From Alishewanella agri BL06 (GTDB lineage Bacteria; Pseudomonadota; Gammaproteobacteria; Enterobacterales; Alteromonadaceae): a stretch of 64,000 nt of DNA. Made by a program: the position numbers and the translations under genes. The DNA lies in assembly GCF_000272005.1 (NCBI RefSeq), contig NZ_AKKU01000009.1:71335-135334 (forward strand). Reading direction: 5' to 3'. Positions 1 through 8,686 of this stretch are shown one piece after another. The notes under the pieces are model-generated. The model was not told the origin of the DNA and did no database searches. It saw nothing but the letters and a program-made list of their open reading frames with translations. Positions within the stretch are counted from its first letter, which is position 1, and each line of letters opens with the position of its first letter.

Positions 1-1905
1 AAGAGTCAAATGTTGTAACGCATCCAGCAAGGCATCAACCGGGATCGGTTGATACTGCCCGGCCAAGGTCTCAAAATCAGGTAACTGCAATAGTTCCGCG
101 GTCAACGCCAGGTCCTGCAGCGGCTGACGCAATAACTGACGATAGAAAGCCAGCAACTCAGTTGACAGTTGCGGCAGCTCATTACTGCGCAGTGCCTGAC
201 GCAGCATCAAACTCCAATACTGCTGCATCGCATCCCAGCGGGCAAAGCCATTGCTGGCTTGTGCGGCAATACTGAGCCACTGCTCTGCTGTATACTGACA
301 GTGCAGTTTCACCGGTGCCGAGAAATCTTCCAGCCAAACCACCAAGGGTGCTGTCGCAATCTCAGCTATCACAAATTCCTGAGTCGCTGCCGTTAGCACC
401 AGCAAGGCTTGTTGGCGCAGCTTTGTTTGTGGTTGCAAAATTTCGATTTTTACCGGAATCACCAATGGCTGCTTGCTGTGCTGATCCGCAGTTGCCGGCG
501 TATGCTGAGTCAAGGTTAAGCGTAATTGTTGCGCAGCGGCATCGTAAACCTGAGTTACGCTAACTTCTGGCGTACCGGACTGGCTGTACCACAAGCGGAA
601 TTGCTGTAAATCAACACCACTGGCATCCTGCATCGCCTGCACAAAATCATCACAGGTAACCGCCTGACCATCGTGACGTTCAAGATATAGCTGATGCCCG
701 GCAGTAAAACGCTCGCGTCCGAGCAGCGTTTGCAACATCCGGATCACCTCAGCACCCTTATCGTAGACGGTGACGGTATAGAAATTATTCATTTCCAATA
801 CTTGCTCTGGACGGATCGGGTGCGCCATAGGACTGGCATCCTCGGCAAACTGTGCGGTGCGAATCAGCTTCACTGCATCTATCCGGCTTAAGGTGGCAGA
901 AGCCATATCAGCACTAAATTCCTGATCGCGGAATACCGTCAGCCCCTCTTTTAAACTCAGCTGAAACCAGTCGCGGCAGGTGACACGGTTACCGGTCCAG
1001 TTATGAAAATATTCATGACCAATAATCGACTCGATATGATAGTAATCGTTATCGGTGGCAGTTTGTTCATCCGCCAGTACATATTTACTGTTAAAAATAT
1101 TCAGGCCTTTATTTTCCATGGCCCCCATATTAAAGAAATCAACCGCCACTACCATATAGCGATCCAAGTCATATTCCAGACCAAACCGCTGTTCGTCCCA
1201 ACGCATCGCACGCTGCAGCGCAGCCAGTGCAAAAGCAGCACGGCGGCCCTTGCCTTTTTCAACAAAAAATTCCAGCACCACCTCGCGGCCACTGGCGGTG
1301 ACAAAGCGATCCGCCAGCACATCAAAATCACCGGCGACCAGGGCAAACAAATAGCTGGGTTTAGGAAAAGGATCATGCCAGGTTACTGCTGTGCGGCCAT
1401 CAGCTAATTGTTCAGTGGCAATCTTATTGCCATTGGACAGTAAAAACGGCAGCTGAGCCTGGTCTGCGACAATAGTAGTCGTAAAAACTGACAGCACATC
1501 GGGACGGTCCGGATAATAAGTAATACGCCGAAAACCCTCAGCTTCACACTGAGTACAATAGACGCCATCGGCCAGATACAACCCCTCTAGCGCAGTATTC
1601 TGTTCCGGGTTAAGTTGCGTTACCACTTCCAGGATGCCAACGTCACCCGGCTCATTAATCGCCAACCCTTTATCACTAAGCTGATAAGCGTCTTCGCCAA
1701 GCGGTGCATCATTTAGCCGGATGCTGATTAACTGCAGCGCCTGGCCATCCAGCCACAAACTGCCAGCCGTCTGCCGTCGGAACTTTAATTTACTGTAGAC
1801 CCGGGTTGCGACCGGATCCAATTCCACACGTAACAGGGTTTGCTCAATAACAAAAGCCGGGGCTTGATAGTCAACTAAACGTTTTGGCTGACGGATTTCA
1901 CTCAT
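1..1905 (-). CDS. pepN: Aminopeptidase N, C-terminal part beyond window
   Basis: M1-family zinc metallo-aminopeptidase of the cytoplasm, which removes N-terminal residues from peptides. The reading frame is open from the ATG at 1905 to the window edge, giving 635 residues; family members have about 870, so roughly the last quarter lies outside. The exopeptidase motif GAMEN is near residue 260. The zinc site HEYFHNW is near residues 297-303, followed about 19 residues later by the third ligand Glu in KEGLTVF. These positions match E. coli PepN closely. The gene shares a bidirectional terminator region with the antiporter gene on its upstream side but reads away from it. The family assignment is certain; only the missing C-terminus is unseen. 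Confidence 0.97.
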   Translation of the reverse strand, partial: MSEIRQPKRLVDYQAPAFVIEQTLLRVELDPVATRVYSKLKFRRQTAGSLWLDGQALQLISIRLNDAPLGEDAYQLSDKGLAINEPGDVGILEVVTQLNPEQNTALEGLYLADGVYCTQCEAEGFRRITYYPDRPDVLSVFTTTIVADQAQLPFLLSNGNKIATEQLADGRTAVTWHDPFPKPSYLFALVAGDFDVLADRFVTASGREVVLEFFVEKGKGRRAAFALAALQRAMRWDEQRFGLEYDLDRYMVVAVDFFNMGAMENKGLNIFNSKYVLADEQTATDNDYYHIESIIGHEYFHNWTGNRVTCRDWFQLSLKEGLTVFRDQEFSADMASATLSRIDAVKLIRTAQFAEDASPMAHPIRPEQVLEMNNFYTVTVYDKGAEVIRMLQTLLGRERFTAGHQLYLERHDGQAVTCDDFVQAMQDASGVDLQQFRLWYSQSGTPEVSVTQVYDAAAQQLRLTLTQHTPATADQHSKQPLVIPVKIEILQPQTKLRQQALLVLTAATQEFVIAEIATAPLVVWLEDFSAPVKLHCQYTAEQWLSIAAQASNGFARWDAMQQYWSLMLRQALRSNELPQLSTELLAFYRQLLRQPLQDLALTAELLQLPDFETLAGQYQPIPVDALLDALQHLTL

Positions 1906-1940
1906 ACTGCAGATCCCTACTTCATATACTGTCTTAAGGT

Positions 1941-1969
1941 AAAAAGCCTGAATCTCTTCAGGCTTTTTT
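1941..1969 (-). terminator. Intrinsic terminator after nhaC-type gene
   Basis: Arms AAAAAGCCTGAA (1941-1952) and TTCAGGCTTTTT (1957-1968) form a 12-bp stem with a 4-nt loop. The minus-strand product ends in a run of U. It lies immediately after the stop codon of the antiporter gene (1971) and before the pepN start, so it separates the two transcripts. The structure is nearly symmetric but no plus-strand gene ends here. Confidence 0.85.
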
Positions 1970-1970
1970 C

Positions 1971-3452
1971 TTAGCTATTTTTACCGGCCAAACCTGGCAA
2001 CACCGCATCGGGTGGCGTCAAGCGGAGGATCTTAACCCCCAGATAAGCATAGATCACCGCCAGCACCGGGTTTATCAAATTAAAGAAGGCATAGACCAAG
2101 TAATCCAGCGGATTAACATTCAGCACACCATGCATATAGGCACCGCAGGTATTCCACGGAATCAACGGACTGGTTATGGTGCCGCCATCTTCCAGAGCCC
2201 GGGATAAGTTGACCGGTGCCAGGCCGCGACGCTCATACTCCTCTTTATACATCCGGCCGGGCATCACAATTGACATATACTGATCGGCGGTCAGGATATT
2301 GGTTGCCAGACAGGTTGCCATAGTACTGGTAATCAGTGAGCCGGTGCTACGGGCGAACGCCAGAATTGACTGCACAAATTTCCGTAGCAGGCCAATATGT
2401 TCCACCACAGCGCCAAACATCATCGCCGAGAAAATCAGCCAGATGGTGTTGAGCATGCTCGCCATACCACCACCACTGAGCAAATCATCCATATCTTTAT
2501 TGCCTGTGCTGATGCTAAAACCAGCAAACAGGGTTTGCCACACCAGTTTTGCCACCGCAACGGCGGCAGGTAATTGCTCATCGACTAAGCGGTTTATCAG
2601 CTCTGGCTGGAACAACACTGCCCAGACACCACCTAATAAAGCACCGATAAAAACGGTTGGAAAGGCTGGCACTTTGCGCATTGCCATAAATAACAGTACA
2701 AACAACGGTACCAGCGTCCATAGGCTGATATTAAATTGACTGTTCAGTACCGCACTGATTTGTTGTACCTGCTGCAGATCTGCACTAACTTCAGTATTAA
2801 AACCGATAATCAGGAAACCAAAAACGGCCAGCACAATGCTGGGGATGGTGGTCCACAACATATGCCGGATATGCTGAAATAAATCTGCACCGGCTACGGC
2901 GGGCGCCAGATTTGTCGTTTCACTTAACGGCGAGATTTTATCGCCAAAATAGGCACCGGAGACAATGGCACCCGCAGTAATTGCCGGTGACAGCCCCAAA
3001 CCCGTGGCTACGCCAATCAGCGCGACGCCGATAGTGGCAGCAGTAGTCCAGCTGCTACCGATACTCATCGCGACTACGGCACACAGGATACAACTGGCGG
3101 CATAAAACCAGCTCGGGCTCAGTACCTGCAAACCATAATAGATTAAGGTTGGTACTGTGCCGGATAAGAGCCAGGTACCGATTAGCGCACCGACCGCCAG
3201 TAAAATCAGTACGGCCGCCAATGACAGCGAAATGCCCTTTACCATCGCGGCTTCAAGATCAGACCAACTGTAGCCGTTTTTCAAACCAATAATGATCGCG
3301 ACACCAGCGGCAATAAAGAGTGCGATTTGATTTGGCCCGTAAGACGAGTCACTACCAAAAAGTATGACCGACGCCGCCAATAACAGAATCAGCACCAGCA
3401 TCGGTAGAATGGCATCCAGCAAGCTTGGAGCTCGTAGCTGAGTTTGTTCCAT
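1971..3452 (-). CDS. nhaC: NhaC-family Na+/H+ antiporter
   Basis: Polytopic inner-membrane protein of about 493 residues with 11-12 hydrophobic segments, matching the NhaC family in length and in glycine/serine-rich segments such as SGAYFGDKISPLSETTNLAP near the middle. NhaC proteins exchange internal Na+ for external H+. I prefer the ATG at 3452: the GGAG of the leader sits 10 nt before it but only 1 nt before the alternative ATG at 3461. The gene starts 16 nt after the stop of an NSS symporter gene and must be co-transcribed with it. A sodium symporter followed by a sodium extruder suggests the antiporter restores the gradient used by its neighbour. That coupling is inference. Confidence 0.88.
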   Translation of the reverse strand: MEQTQLRAPSLLDAILPMLVLILLLAASVILFGSDSSYGPNQIALFIAAGVAIIIGLKNGYSWSDLEAAMVKGISLSLAAVLILLAVGALIGTWLLSGTVPTLIYYGLQVLSPSWFYAASCILCAVVAMSIGSSWTTAATIGVALIGVATGLGLSPAITAGAIVSGAYFGDKISPLSETTNLAPAVAGADLFQHIRHMLWTTIPSIVLAVFGFLIIGFNTEVSADLQQVQQISAVLNSQFNISLWTLVPLFVLLFMAMRKVPAFPTVFIGALLGGVWAVLFQPELINRLVDEQLPAAVAVAKLVWQTLFAGFSISTGNKDMDDLLSGGGMASMLNTIWLIFSAMMFGAVVEHIGLLRKFVQSILAFARSTGSLITSTMATCLATNILTADQYMSIVMPGRMYKEEYERRGLAPVNLSRALEDGGTITSPLIPWNTCGAYMHGVLNVNPLDYLVYAFFNLINPVLAVIYAYLGVKILRLTPPDAVLPGLAGKNS

Positions 3453-3468
3453 GTTCACCATGCTCCGC

Positions 3469-4875
3469 TTACTGGTTAGTCAGGCTGCGGAACCAGTCCA
3501 GCACGCCGATCAGATTTAAAAATACGATAATCACCGCCACCGGCGTTAACCAACGGATAGCCAAACGCCAGATTTGATAGGCAAAGGGTGTCGTTGCCAG
3601 TTCTTCACGGGTCGCTTTTTCCGTCATGACCCAACCAACAAAGATTGCAATAAAGAGTCCTCCCACCGGCAACATAATTGCGGACGTCAGATAATCTTTA
3701 AGCTCAAAAAAGTTACTGATTGGCTTACCAAGAATAGTCCAGTCCAGGCTGGCCCAGCTGGCACCGGCAAAGGAGAATACCGTCAGCAAACCGAGTAACC
3801 ACAGCGACAAGCCGGTTGCAATGGTCGCCTGATAGCGTTTTAAGCCTTTGGTTTCGACCAACCAGGCAACGGTCGATTCAATCATGGCGATGGTAGAGGT
3901 AAAAGCGGCGAACACCAACATCACAAAAAATAGCGTACCAAACAGCGTGCCAAATGGCATGCTACCAAAAGCAATCGGTAAGGTAACAAAAATCAGCCCT
4001 GGCCCTTCTGCCGGCGTTAGTCCATAACCAAATACCAGTGGAAATATTGCCAAACCAGCCAACAGAGCGACGGCCGTATCGCACAGTGCAATTAATATCG
4101 TTGTTTTACCGATAGACACATTAGTCGGCAAATAAGCCCCGTAAATCATCATAGCGCCAGAAGCTAAACTCAGACTGAAAAAGGCATGCCCTAATGCCAG
4201 CAAGACGCCGTTCACCGTCAGCTTTGAAAAATCCGGTTTAAACATAAATTCAGCGGCCTGCGCAAAGTCGCCATTGAAACCAGAGTAAAGCGCCATCACA
4301 AGCAGCAGTACAAATAAGGCTGGCATCAAATAATTAACTGCCTGCTCCAGACCTTTGTGCACACCACGCCCCACCACATACACTGTCGCCGCCAGAATAA
4401 CAGTTGAAAATCCAATCAGTAACAGCGGGTTGCTGATAAAACTACCAAACTCAGCGCCAACTTCTGCGGCTGGCATGCCGACAAAATCACCACTGGCCGT
4501 TTTAAAGACGTAATACAGTGCCCAGCCGGCTATCACCGCATAAAATGACAGGATCAGGTAACTGGCAACTAAGCCGCTCCAACCCGCCAGTTGCCAACGG
4601 GTACTGCCATTAGCCTCTAAGGCCAGCGTTTTTACTGATAAACCGGGGCTCTGCCTGCCGCGCCGGCCAATCAACACTTCCGACATCATAACCGGAATAC
4701 CGATCAGTAAAATACACAGCAGATAAACCAGCACGAAGGCACCGCCGCCGTTCTGACCCATAATGTAGGGGAATTTCCAGATATTTCCCAAGCCGACTGC
4801 AGCACCGGTGGCGGCAAGAATAAAAGCCAGACGGCTCGACCAAAGGCCGTGCACGGATTGACGTGTTCCCGACAT
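3469..4875 (-). CDS. Sodium-dependent transporter of the NSS/SNF family
   Basis: A 468-residue inner-membrane protein of the neurotransmitter:sodium symporter family (LeuT/TnaT/MetP relatives). The N-terminal signature is clear: WSSRLAFILAATGAAVGLGNIWKF contains the unwound TM1 sodium- and substrate-binding segment, followed by GGGAFVLVYLL. About 11-12 membrane segments are visible. Bacterial members import amino acids with Na+; the substrate cannot be read from sequence. It is the first gene of a two-gene operon with the NhaC antiporter. The leader carries AAGG about 8 nt before the ATG. A 12-bp palindrome lies about 30 bp upstream and may be an operator. Confidence 0.9.
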   Translation of the reverse strand: MSGTRQSVHGLWSSRLAFILAATGAAVGLGNIWKFPYIMGQNGGGAFVLVYLLCILLIGIPVMMSEVLIGRRGRQSPGLSVKTLALEANGSTRWQLAGWSGLVASYLILSFYAVIAGWALYYVFKTASGDFVGMPAAEVGAEFGSFISNPLLLIGFSTVILAATVYVVGRGVHKGLEQAVNYLMPALFVLLLVMALYSGFNGDFAQAAEFMFKPDFSKLTVNGVLLALGHAFFSLSLASGAMMIYGAYLPTNVSIGKTTILIALCDTAVALLAGLAIFPLVFGYGLTPAEGPGLIFVTLPIAFGSMPFGTLFGTLFFVMLVFAAFTSTIAMIESTVAWLVETKGLKRYQATIATGLSLWLLGLLTVFSFAGASWASLDWTILGKPISNFFELKDYLTSAIMLPVGGLFIAIFVGWVMTEKATREELATTPFAYQIWRLAIRWLTPVAVIIVFLNLIGVLDWFRSLTNQ

Positions 4876-4904
4876 AGTTAACCTTTATAATTATTATGTT
4901 GTTG

Positions 4905-4916
4905 TAATACGTATTA
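4905..4916. promoter_or_regulatory. 12-bp palindrome upstream of NSS symporter gene
   Basis: TAATACGTATTA is a perfect palindrome 30 bp upstream of the symporter start, in an AT-rich leader between that gene and the prc terminator. Its position suits an operator overlapping the promoter. No regulator is encoded nearby and AT-rich palindromes arise by chance, so this is only a candidate. Confidence 0.3.
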
Positions 4917-4925
4917 TCATTATTG

Positions 4926-4953
4926 AGAAAAGGCGGTTAACACCGCCCTTTTC
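4926..4953 (-). terminator. Intrinsic terminator after prc
   Basis: On the minus strand, GGCGGT and ACCGCC form a stem with a GTTA loop, flanked by an A-run and a T-run that extend the helix (GAAAA/TTTTC). It lies 13 bp beyond the prc stop codon and closes the msrC-proQ-prc operon. Confidence 0.8.
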
Positions 4954-4965
4954 GCTTATGCTGAC

Positions 4966-6987
4966 TTACTTTTTGGCCAGCCGGTTTAACTGCAACCAGT
5001 CTGACGTGATATGGGCAGCTTCTTCTAAAAATGGATCCAGCTTGCTCAATACCTCAGGTGCGTCGTCAACCGAAGTAACCGCAGGTAATTCCAGACGTTT
5101 CAACCGCTCATTGGTACGTTGTAACGCCCTGGCCTCATCACTTTTACGCTTAGCAATGCGCTCCGCTTTATTTAACGATACCCGCTTTTCATCTTTCTGC
5201 TGCTGATATTCAGCGATATCGGCGGCCAGGTACTGAAACTCAACTTCATTCGCAATACGCTGCAAATGTTTTTGTTGTAACGTCGGGATAACCTGTTGCA
5301 GATCTTGCTGCGCCGCATACTGCGCCGGGGTGATCGCATCCCAGGGCAGAGCATAGTCTTCCTTACTCTCACCCCAGTCCGCAGGGTCGATTGCCGACGG
5401 GAAGCTAATATCCGGAATCACACCTTTATGCTGGGTACTGCCACCATTAATGCGATAGAACTTCGCCATGGTGTATTGCACACTACCGAGCTGTTGCTCA
5501 AACATATCGTAGATCCGACCTATTCCGCGATGTTGCTGCACAGTTCCCTTACCAAAGGTCTGCTCACCTATCACCAGGGCCCGGCCATAATCCTGCATCG
5601 CTGCAGCAAAAATCTCAGAGGCTGAGGCACTGTAGCGGTCAACCAGTACCGTTAGCGGACCATCATAAAAGGAAACGCCATCGCTATCACCATTCAGACC
5701 AATCTTGCCATCGCCATATCGGATTTGTACCACCGGACCACGATCGATAAATAAACCGGTTAACAGGGTAGCTTCTTGCAGGGAGCCGCCGCCATTACCA
5801 CGTAAATCAACGATCAGAGCTTCAACTTTTTGCTCGTTCGCCTCGGCCAGTAGCTTTTTCACGTCCTCAGACAAATTGTTATAAAAGCCCGGGATATTAA
5901 TGACGCCAACTTTAGACGTTAATTCGCCTAGTTTGGGCTCCAGTACTTCAAATTTTGCTGCCCGGTCTTCCAGCCGGATCTTATCGCGAACGATCTCCAC
6001 CACCTGAGTCTGGCTGTTTACATCACTACCGCCCAGTACCTGTAAACGAACTTTACTACCTTTGGGACCTTTGATCAGATCCACTACATCGTCCAGGCGC
6101 CAGCCTACAACATCAACGAAATCTTTACTGTCCTGCGCTACGCCAATAATACGATCTTTTGGCTTTAAGCGTTGGGTCAGATCCGCCGGCCCACCCGGCA
6201 CCAGACTTTGGATTACCGTATAATCCTCATCGGCACGCAGTACCGCACCAATGCCTTCCAGCTGCAGGTTCATTTCCTGCTGAAAACGATCGGCATTACG
6301 CGGAGATAAATAGGAGGTATGGGCTTCTACCGCTCTGCCGAACGAGTTCATGACTAACTGGAATACATCTTCGCTATTCGTTTGCATCAGGCGTTTCTGC
6401 GTATTGCGATAACGCTTAACCAAAATTTCTTTGGCTTCCGCCAGAGTTTTACCGGTCAGTTTTAAATTGAGTAAGTCGAACTTAACCCGTTGCCGCCATA
6501 ACTCATCCAACTCGGCTCGGTCTGAAGGCCAGGCTGCATCTTCACGGTCATAAACGTAATAGTCATCGGCTTCAAAATTGTGCTCTTGCTCCAGTTGCTG
6601 GATGGCAAAATCAAAACGTTCAAAACGCCGTTGCTGCGCCAAATTGAAGAAATCGAATGCAAAACTCAGGTTGCCACGATTGATCGCATCGTCAAATTGA
6701 TTGCGATATTGCTCAAAGTCGCTGACATCGCTGGCTAACAGGTGGTTACGGTAGTAATCAAGGTTTTTCAGGTAGAGGTCAAAAATTCGCCCTGACAGCT
6801 CGTCATTCAACTGCACCGGTAAATAGTGGGCCCGGGTAAAGGTTGCCGCTACCCGTTTGCTGGCAGTCGCATGTTGTGGCGACTGGCTAATGACCGGTAA
6901 GGCGCTGATATCAACCGGCGTTGTGGTCTCTGCAGCAACGCCAAGTGCTAAAAATAAACCAACAGCTATCAGGGAAAATTTTTTCAT
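4966..6987 (-). CDS. prc: Tail-specific protease Prc/Tsp
   Basis: Periplasmic carboxy-terminal processing protease of 673 residues (E. coli Prc has 682). It degrades proteins with nonpolar C-termini and, in E. coli, trims PBP3 and controls peptidoglycan hydrolases. An N-terminal signal peptide is cut near VAAE (residue 20). A PDZ domain spans about residues 240-320 and the S41 protease domain follows. By alignment with E. coli, the catalytic pair is Ser455 (in RYSASASEIF) and Lys480 (in TFGKGTVQ), 25 residues apart as expected. The gene is last in the msrC - acidic protein - proQ - prc operon; proQ-prc linkage is conserved in enterics. ATG with GAGAG in the leader. Confidence 0.97.
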   Translation of the reverse strand: MKKFSLIAVGLFLALGVAAETTTPVDISALPVISQSPQHATASKRVAATFTRAHYLPVQLNDELSGRIFDLYLKNLDYYRNHLLASDVSDFEQYRNQFDDAINRGNLSFAFDFFNLAQQRRFERFDFAIQQLEQEHNFEADDYYVYDREDAAWPSDRAELDELWRQRVKFDLLNLKLTGKTLAEAKEILVKRYRNTQKRLMQTNSEDVFQLVMNSFGRAVEAHTSYLSPRNADRFQQEMNLQLEGIGAVLRADEDYTVIQSLVPGGPADLTQRLKPKDRIIGVAQDSKDFVDVVGWRLDDVVDLIKGPKGSKVRLQVLGGSDVNSQTQVVEIVRDKIRLEDRAAKFEVLEPKLGELTSKVGVINIPGFYNNLSEDVKKLLAEANEQKVEALIVDLRGNGGGSLQEATLLTGLFIDRGPVVQIRYGDGKIGLNGDSDGVSFYDGPLTVLVDRYSASASEIFAAAMQDYGRALVIGEQTFGKGTVQQHRGIGRIYDMFEQQLGSVQYTMAKFYRINGGSTQHKGVIPDISFPSAIDPADWGESKEDYALPWDAITPAQYAAQQDLQQVIPTLQQKHLQRIANEVEFQYLAADIAEYQQQKDEKRVSLNKAERIAKRKSDEARALQRTNERLKRLELPAVTSVDDAPEVLSKLDPFLEEAAHITSDWLQLNRLAKK

Positions 6988-7004
6988 AACACTCTCAGTT
7001 TGCG

Positions 7005-7766
7005 TCAGGCCTGAAACAGGCTGTCCTGACGTGTTTTGATCACCATTCCGGAGTTTAACTGTACCGTCACATCCGGCAGGTTTACTTCTGTTACTGTCGC
7101 TGGCATTGGACTTGAGCCTAACTTCACCAGCACCTTAGCGCCGACCACTGTGTGTTGCGGTGCTAACGCCGCTAACTCTACCGCAGCCGCAGCAGGTTTA
7201 ACGACAGGGCTTTGTACCGCTTTAACCGGCGCTTTCACACTCTTAGAGGCAGCTTTAGGGTTTTTGTTCGGTCTTTTTTGTTCTGACCGTACCGGTTTAG
7301 CTGCGCCCGGGCTTCTTTCAGCTTGCACCGTCTTTGCCGCCAGCGCTTTTTGCTCCTGTTGCCGGATCTTACGTTTCTCAGCGGCTTTTTGTTTACTTTC
7401 TGCCAATAATTTTGCCGCATGCTCCGCTTGCTGAGCATCTATCAGCTCAGCAGGCTGGCCATCTAAGTCGACCCGGCTGGCACCTTCTTTGGTGGCTTCC
7501 AGGTAACGCCAACTTGAGGTATAAACCCGTAGCGCTTGCCGCAATTGGGTTTTACTCACAGCGGCATCCTCACCCAGGCGAGCTGCCAGATCTTGAAAGA
7601 TCCCCACTTTTAAGGGTTTTACCGGACCCTCGCTAATAAAGCATAGCGGAAAATTTGCGGTTAAAAAGCTTAAAACCTCTTTTACATTCGCTGGTTTTTC
7701 CGCTACCGGCGTCGCCAGTTCAGAATTTACAGGGGTATCAGCCGTTACAGGGGTAGCAATTGTCAT
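7005..7766 (-). CDS. proQ: RNA chaperone ProQ
   Basis: FinO/ProQ-domain RNA-binding protein that binds structured RNAs and 3' ends and stabilises mRNAs and small RNAs. The ProQ domain occupies about residues 25-140 (motifs NFPLCF, PLKVGIFQDL, LRQALRVYTSSWRYL). It is followed by a long Lys/Ala/Gln-rich linker (about 140-200) and a C-terminal Tudor-like segment (VGAKVLVKLGSSPMPATV). This is the E. coli layout with a somewhat longer linker. The start is uncertain: in-frame ATGs at 7799, 7784 and 7766. I chose 7766 because it is the first after the upstream stop (7774) and gives the N-terminus MTIATPV. Same operon as prc and the acidic protein. Confidence 0.95.
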   Translation of the reverse strand: MTIATPVTADTPVNSELATPVAEKPANVKEVLSFLTANFPLCFISEGPVKPLKVGIFQDLAARLGEDAAVSKTQLRQALRVYTSSWRYLEATKEGASRVDLDGQPAELIDAQQAEHAAKLLAESKQKAAEKRKIRQQEQKALAAKTVQAERSPGAAKPVRSEQKRPNKNPKAASKSVKAPVKAVQSPVVKPAAAAVELAALAPQHTVVGAKVLVKLGSSPMPATVTEVNLPDVTVQLNSGMVIKTRQDSLFQA

Positions 7767-7773
7767 GCAGCAT

Positions 7774-8082
7774 TCACTCTTCTTCATCAGCAGGCTCATC
7801 GTCAGCCATGCCTTCTTCTATTTGTTGTTGGATATAGGACAGTGCCCAATCAATCAGTTCGTCTTCGTCAGCATCCAGTAATACCGTATCGCCACGCAGT
7901 TGCTCCCACAACAGTGGCATTAACTGGCGAATGTGCTTAGTGGTTAAACTATCAGGTAGCGCATCCCACACTGCGTGCACTATGGTATTAAATTTATCGG
8001 CAACCAGCTCTTCTTCGCCATCCCAGTCACCGACGTCTTCCACCTGCAGCAGGTAATCCTGCACTGAGAGCAAGTCTTTCAT
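7774..8082 (-). CDS. Acidic protein of unknown function between msrC and proQ
   Basis: A 102-residue soluble, very acidic protein, predicted mostly helical, ending in a cluster of Asp/Glu (DDEPADEEE). It has no signal peptide or membrane segment. I do not recognise a named domain. Its ATG shares one base with the msrC stop codon (TGATG), so translation is probably coupled, and it runs to within 8 nt of the proQ start. The tight packing with msrC and proQ says it is a real gene and expressed with them. Its charge could mimic nucleic acid next to an RNA chaperone, but that is speculation. Confidence 0.85.
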   Translation of the reverse strand: MKDLLSVQDYLLQVEDVGDWDGEEELVADKFNTIVHAVWDALPDSLTTKHIRQLMPLLWEQLRGDTVLLDADEDELIDWALSYIQQQIEEGMADDEPADEEE

Positions 8083-8552
8083 CAGGCGGCAACCAAGGCT
8101 TGTTCAAATACCGCCACCAGTGCCGCCAGACCTTGCTGGTCGGCATCGTCAAAGCGGTTTAGTGACGGACTGTCGATATCCAGTACCGCAATAATGTCAC
8201 CGCCTTGCCGTACCGGTAACACAATCTCTGAATTACTGGCAGCATCACAGGCGATATGCCCCGGGAATTCATGCACATCGGCAACGCGTTGGATTTCACC
8301 CGTTGCGACACAGGTGCCACAAACGCCCTTGCCTACCGGGATCCGCACACACGCTACCTTGCCCTGGAACGGCCCCAGCACCAGTTCGCCCTGGCGCATA
8401 ATATAAAAGCCTGCCCAGTTTAAATCGGGCAGGCTTTGAAATAATAAAGCACTGAAATTGGCCATATTGGCAATCACATCGGTTTCTTCCTGCAGCAAAG
8501 CCTTAGCCTGCTGCAGCAATTCAGCATAGAGTGCGTGTTTTTCGCTCGACAT
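8082..8552 (-). CDS. msrC: Free methionine-(R)-sulfoxide reductase
   Basis: GAF-domain enzyme (fRMsr, formerly YebR) of 156 residues that reduces free methionine-R-sulfoxide in the cytoplasm with thioredoxin. The three conserved cysteines of the family are present as Cys68 (VACVRIP), Cys78 (GKGVCGT) and Cys102 (HIACD). Their spacing of 10 and 24 is the same as C84/C94/C118 in E. coli. It is the first gene of the operon leading to proQ and prc; the 134 bp upstream must hold the promoter, though no strong hexamers stand out. Together with katG it suggests attention to oxidative damage. Confidence 0.95.
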   Translation of the reverse strand: MSSEKHALYAELLQQAKALLQEETDVIANMANFSALLFQSLPDLNWAGFYIMRQGELVLGPFQGKVACVRIPVGKGVCGTCVATGEIQRVADVHEFPGHIACDAASNSEIVLPVRQGGDIIAVLDIDSPSLNRFDDADQQGLAALVAVFEQALVAA

Positions 8553-8686
8553 CTTCGTTCGTAAAGTGAGTTAGGGTCAAAAGCAGTACATTACTTGTTT
8601 TAAGCACTAATTTAAACCTTTTTTAGCGCGTCGCGCTGGCGGCCAGGCGCAGTCAGTACACTAAACAGCGTTAATTGCTGCTTATT

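Noticed and set aside
8621-8640. AGCGCG/CGCGCT repeat after the kinase gene as a terminator
   Set aside because: On the relevant strand it is followed by A instead of T, and the loop would be too small.
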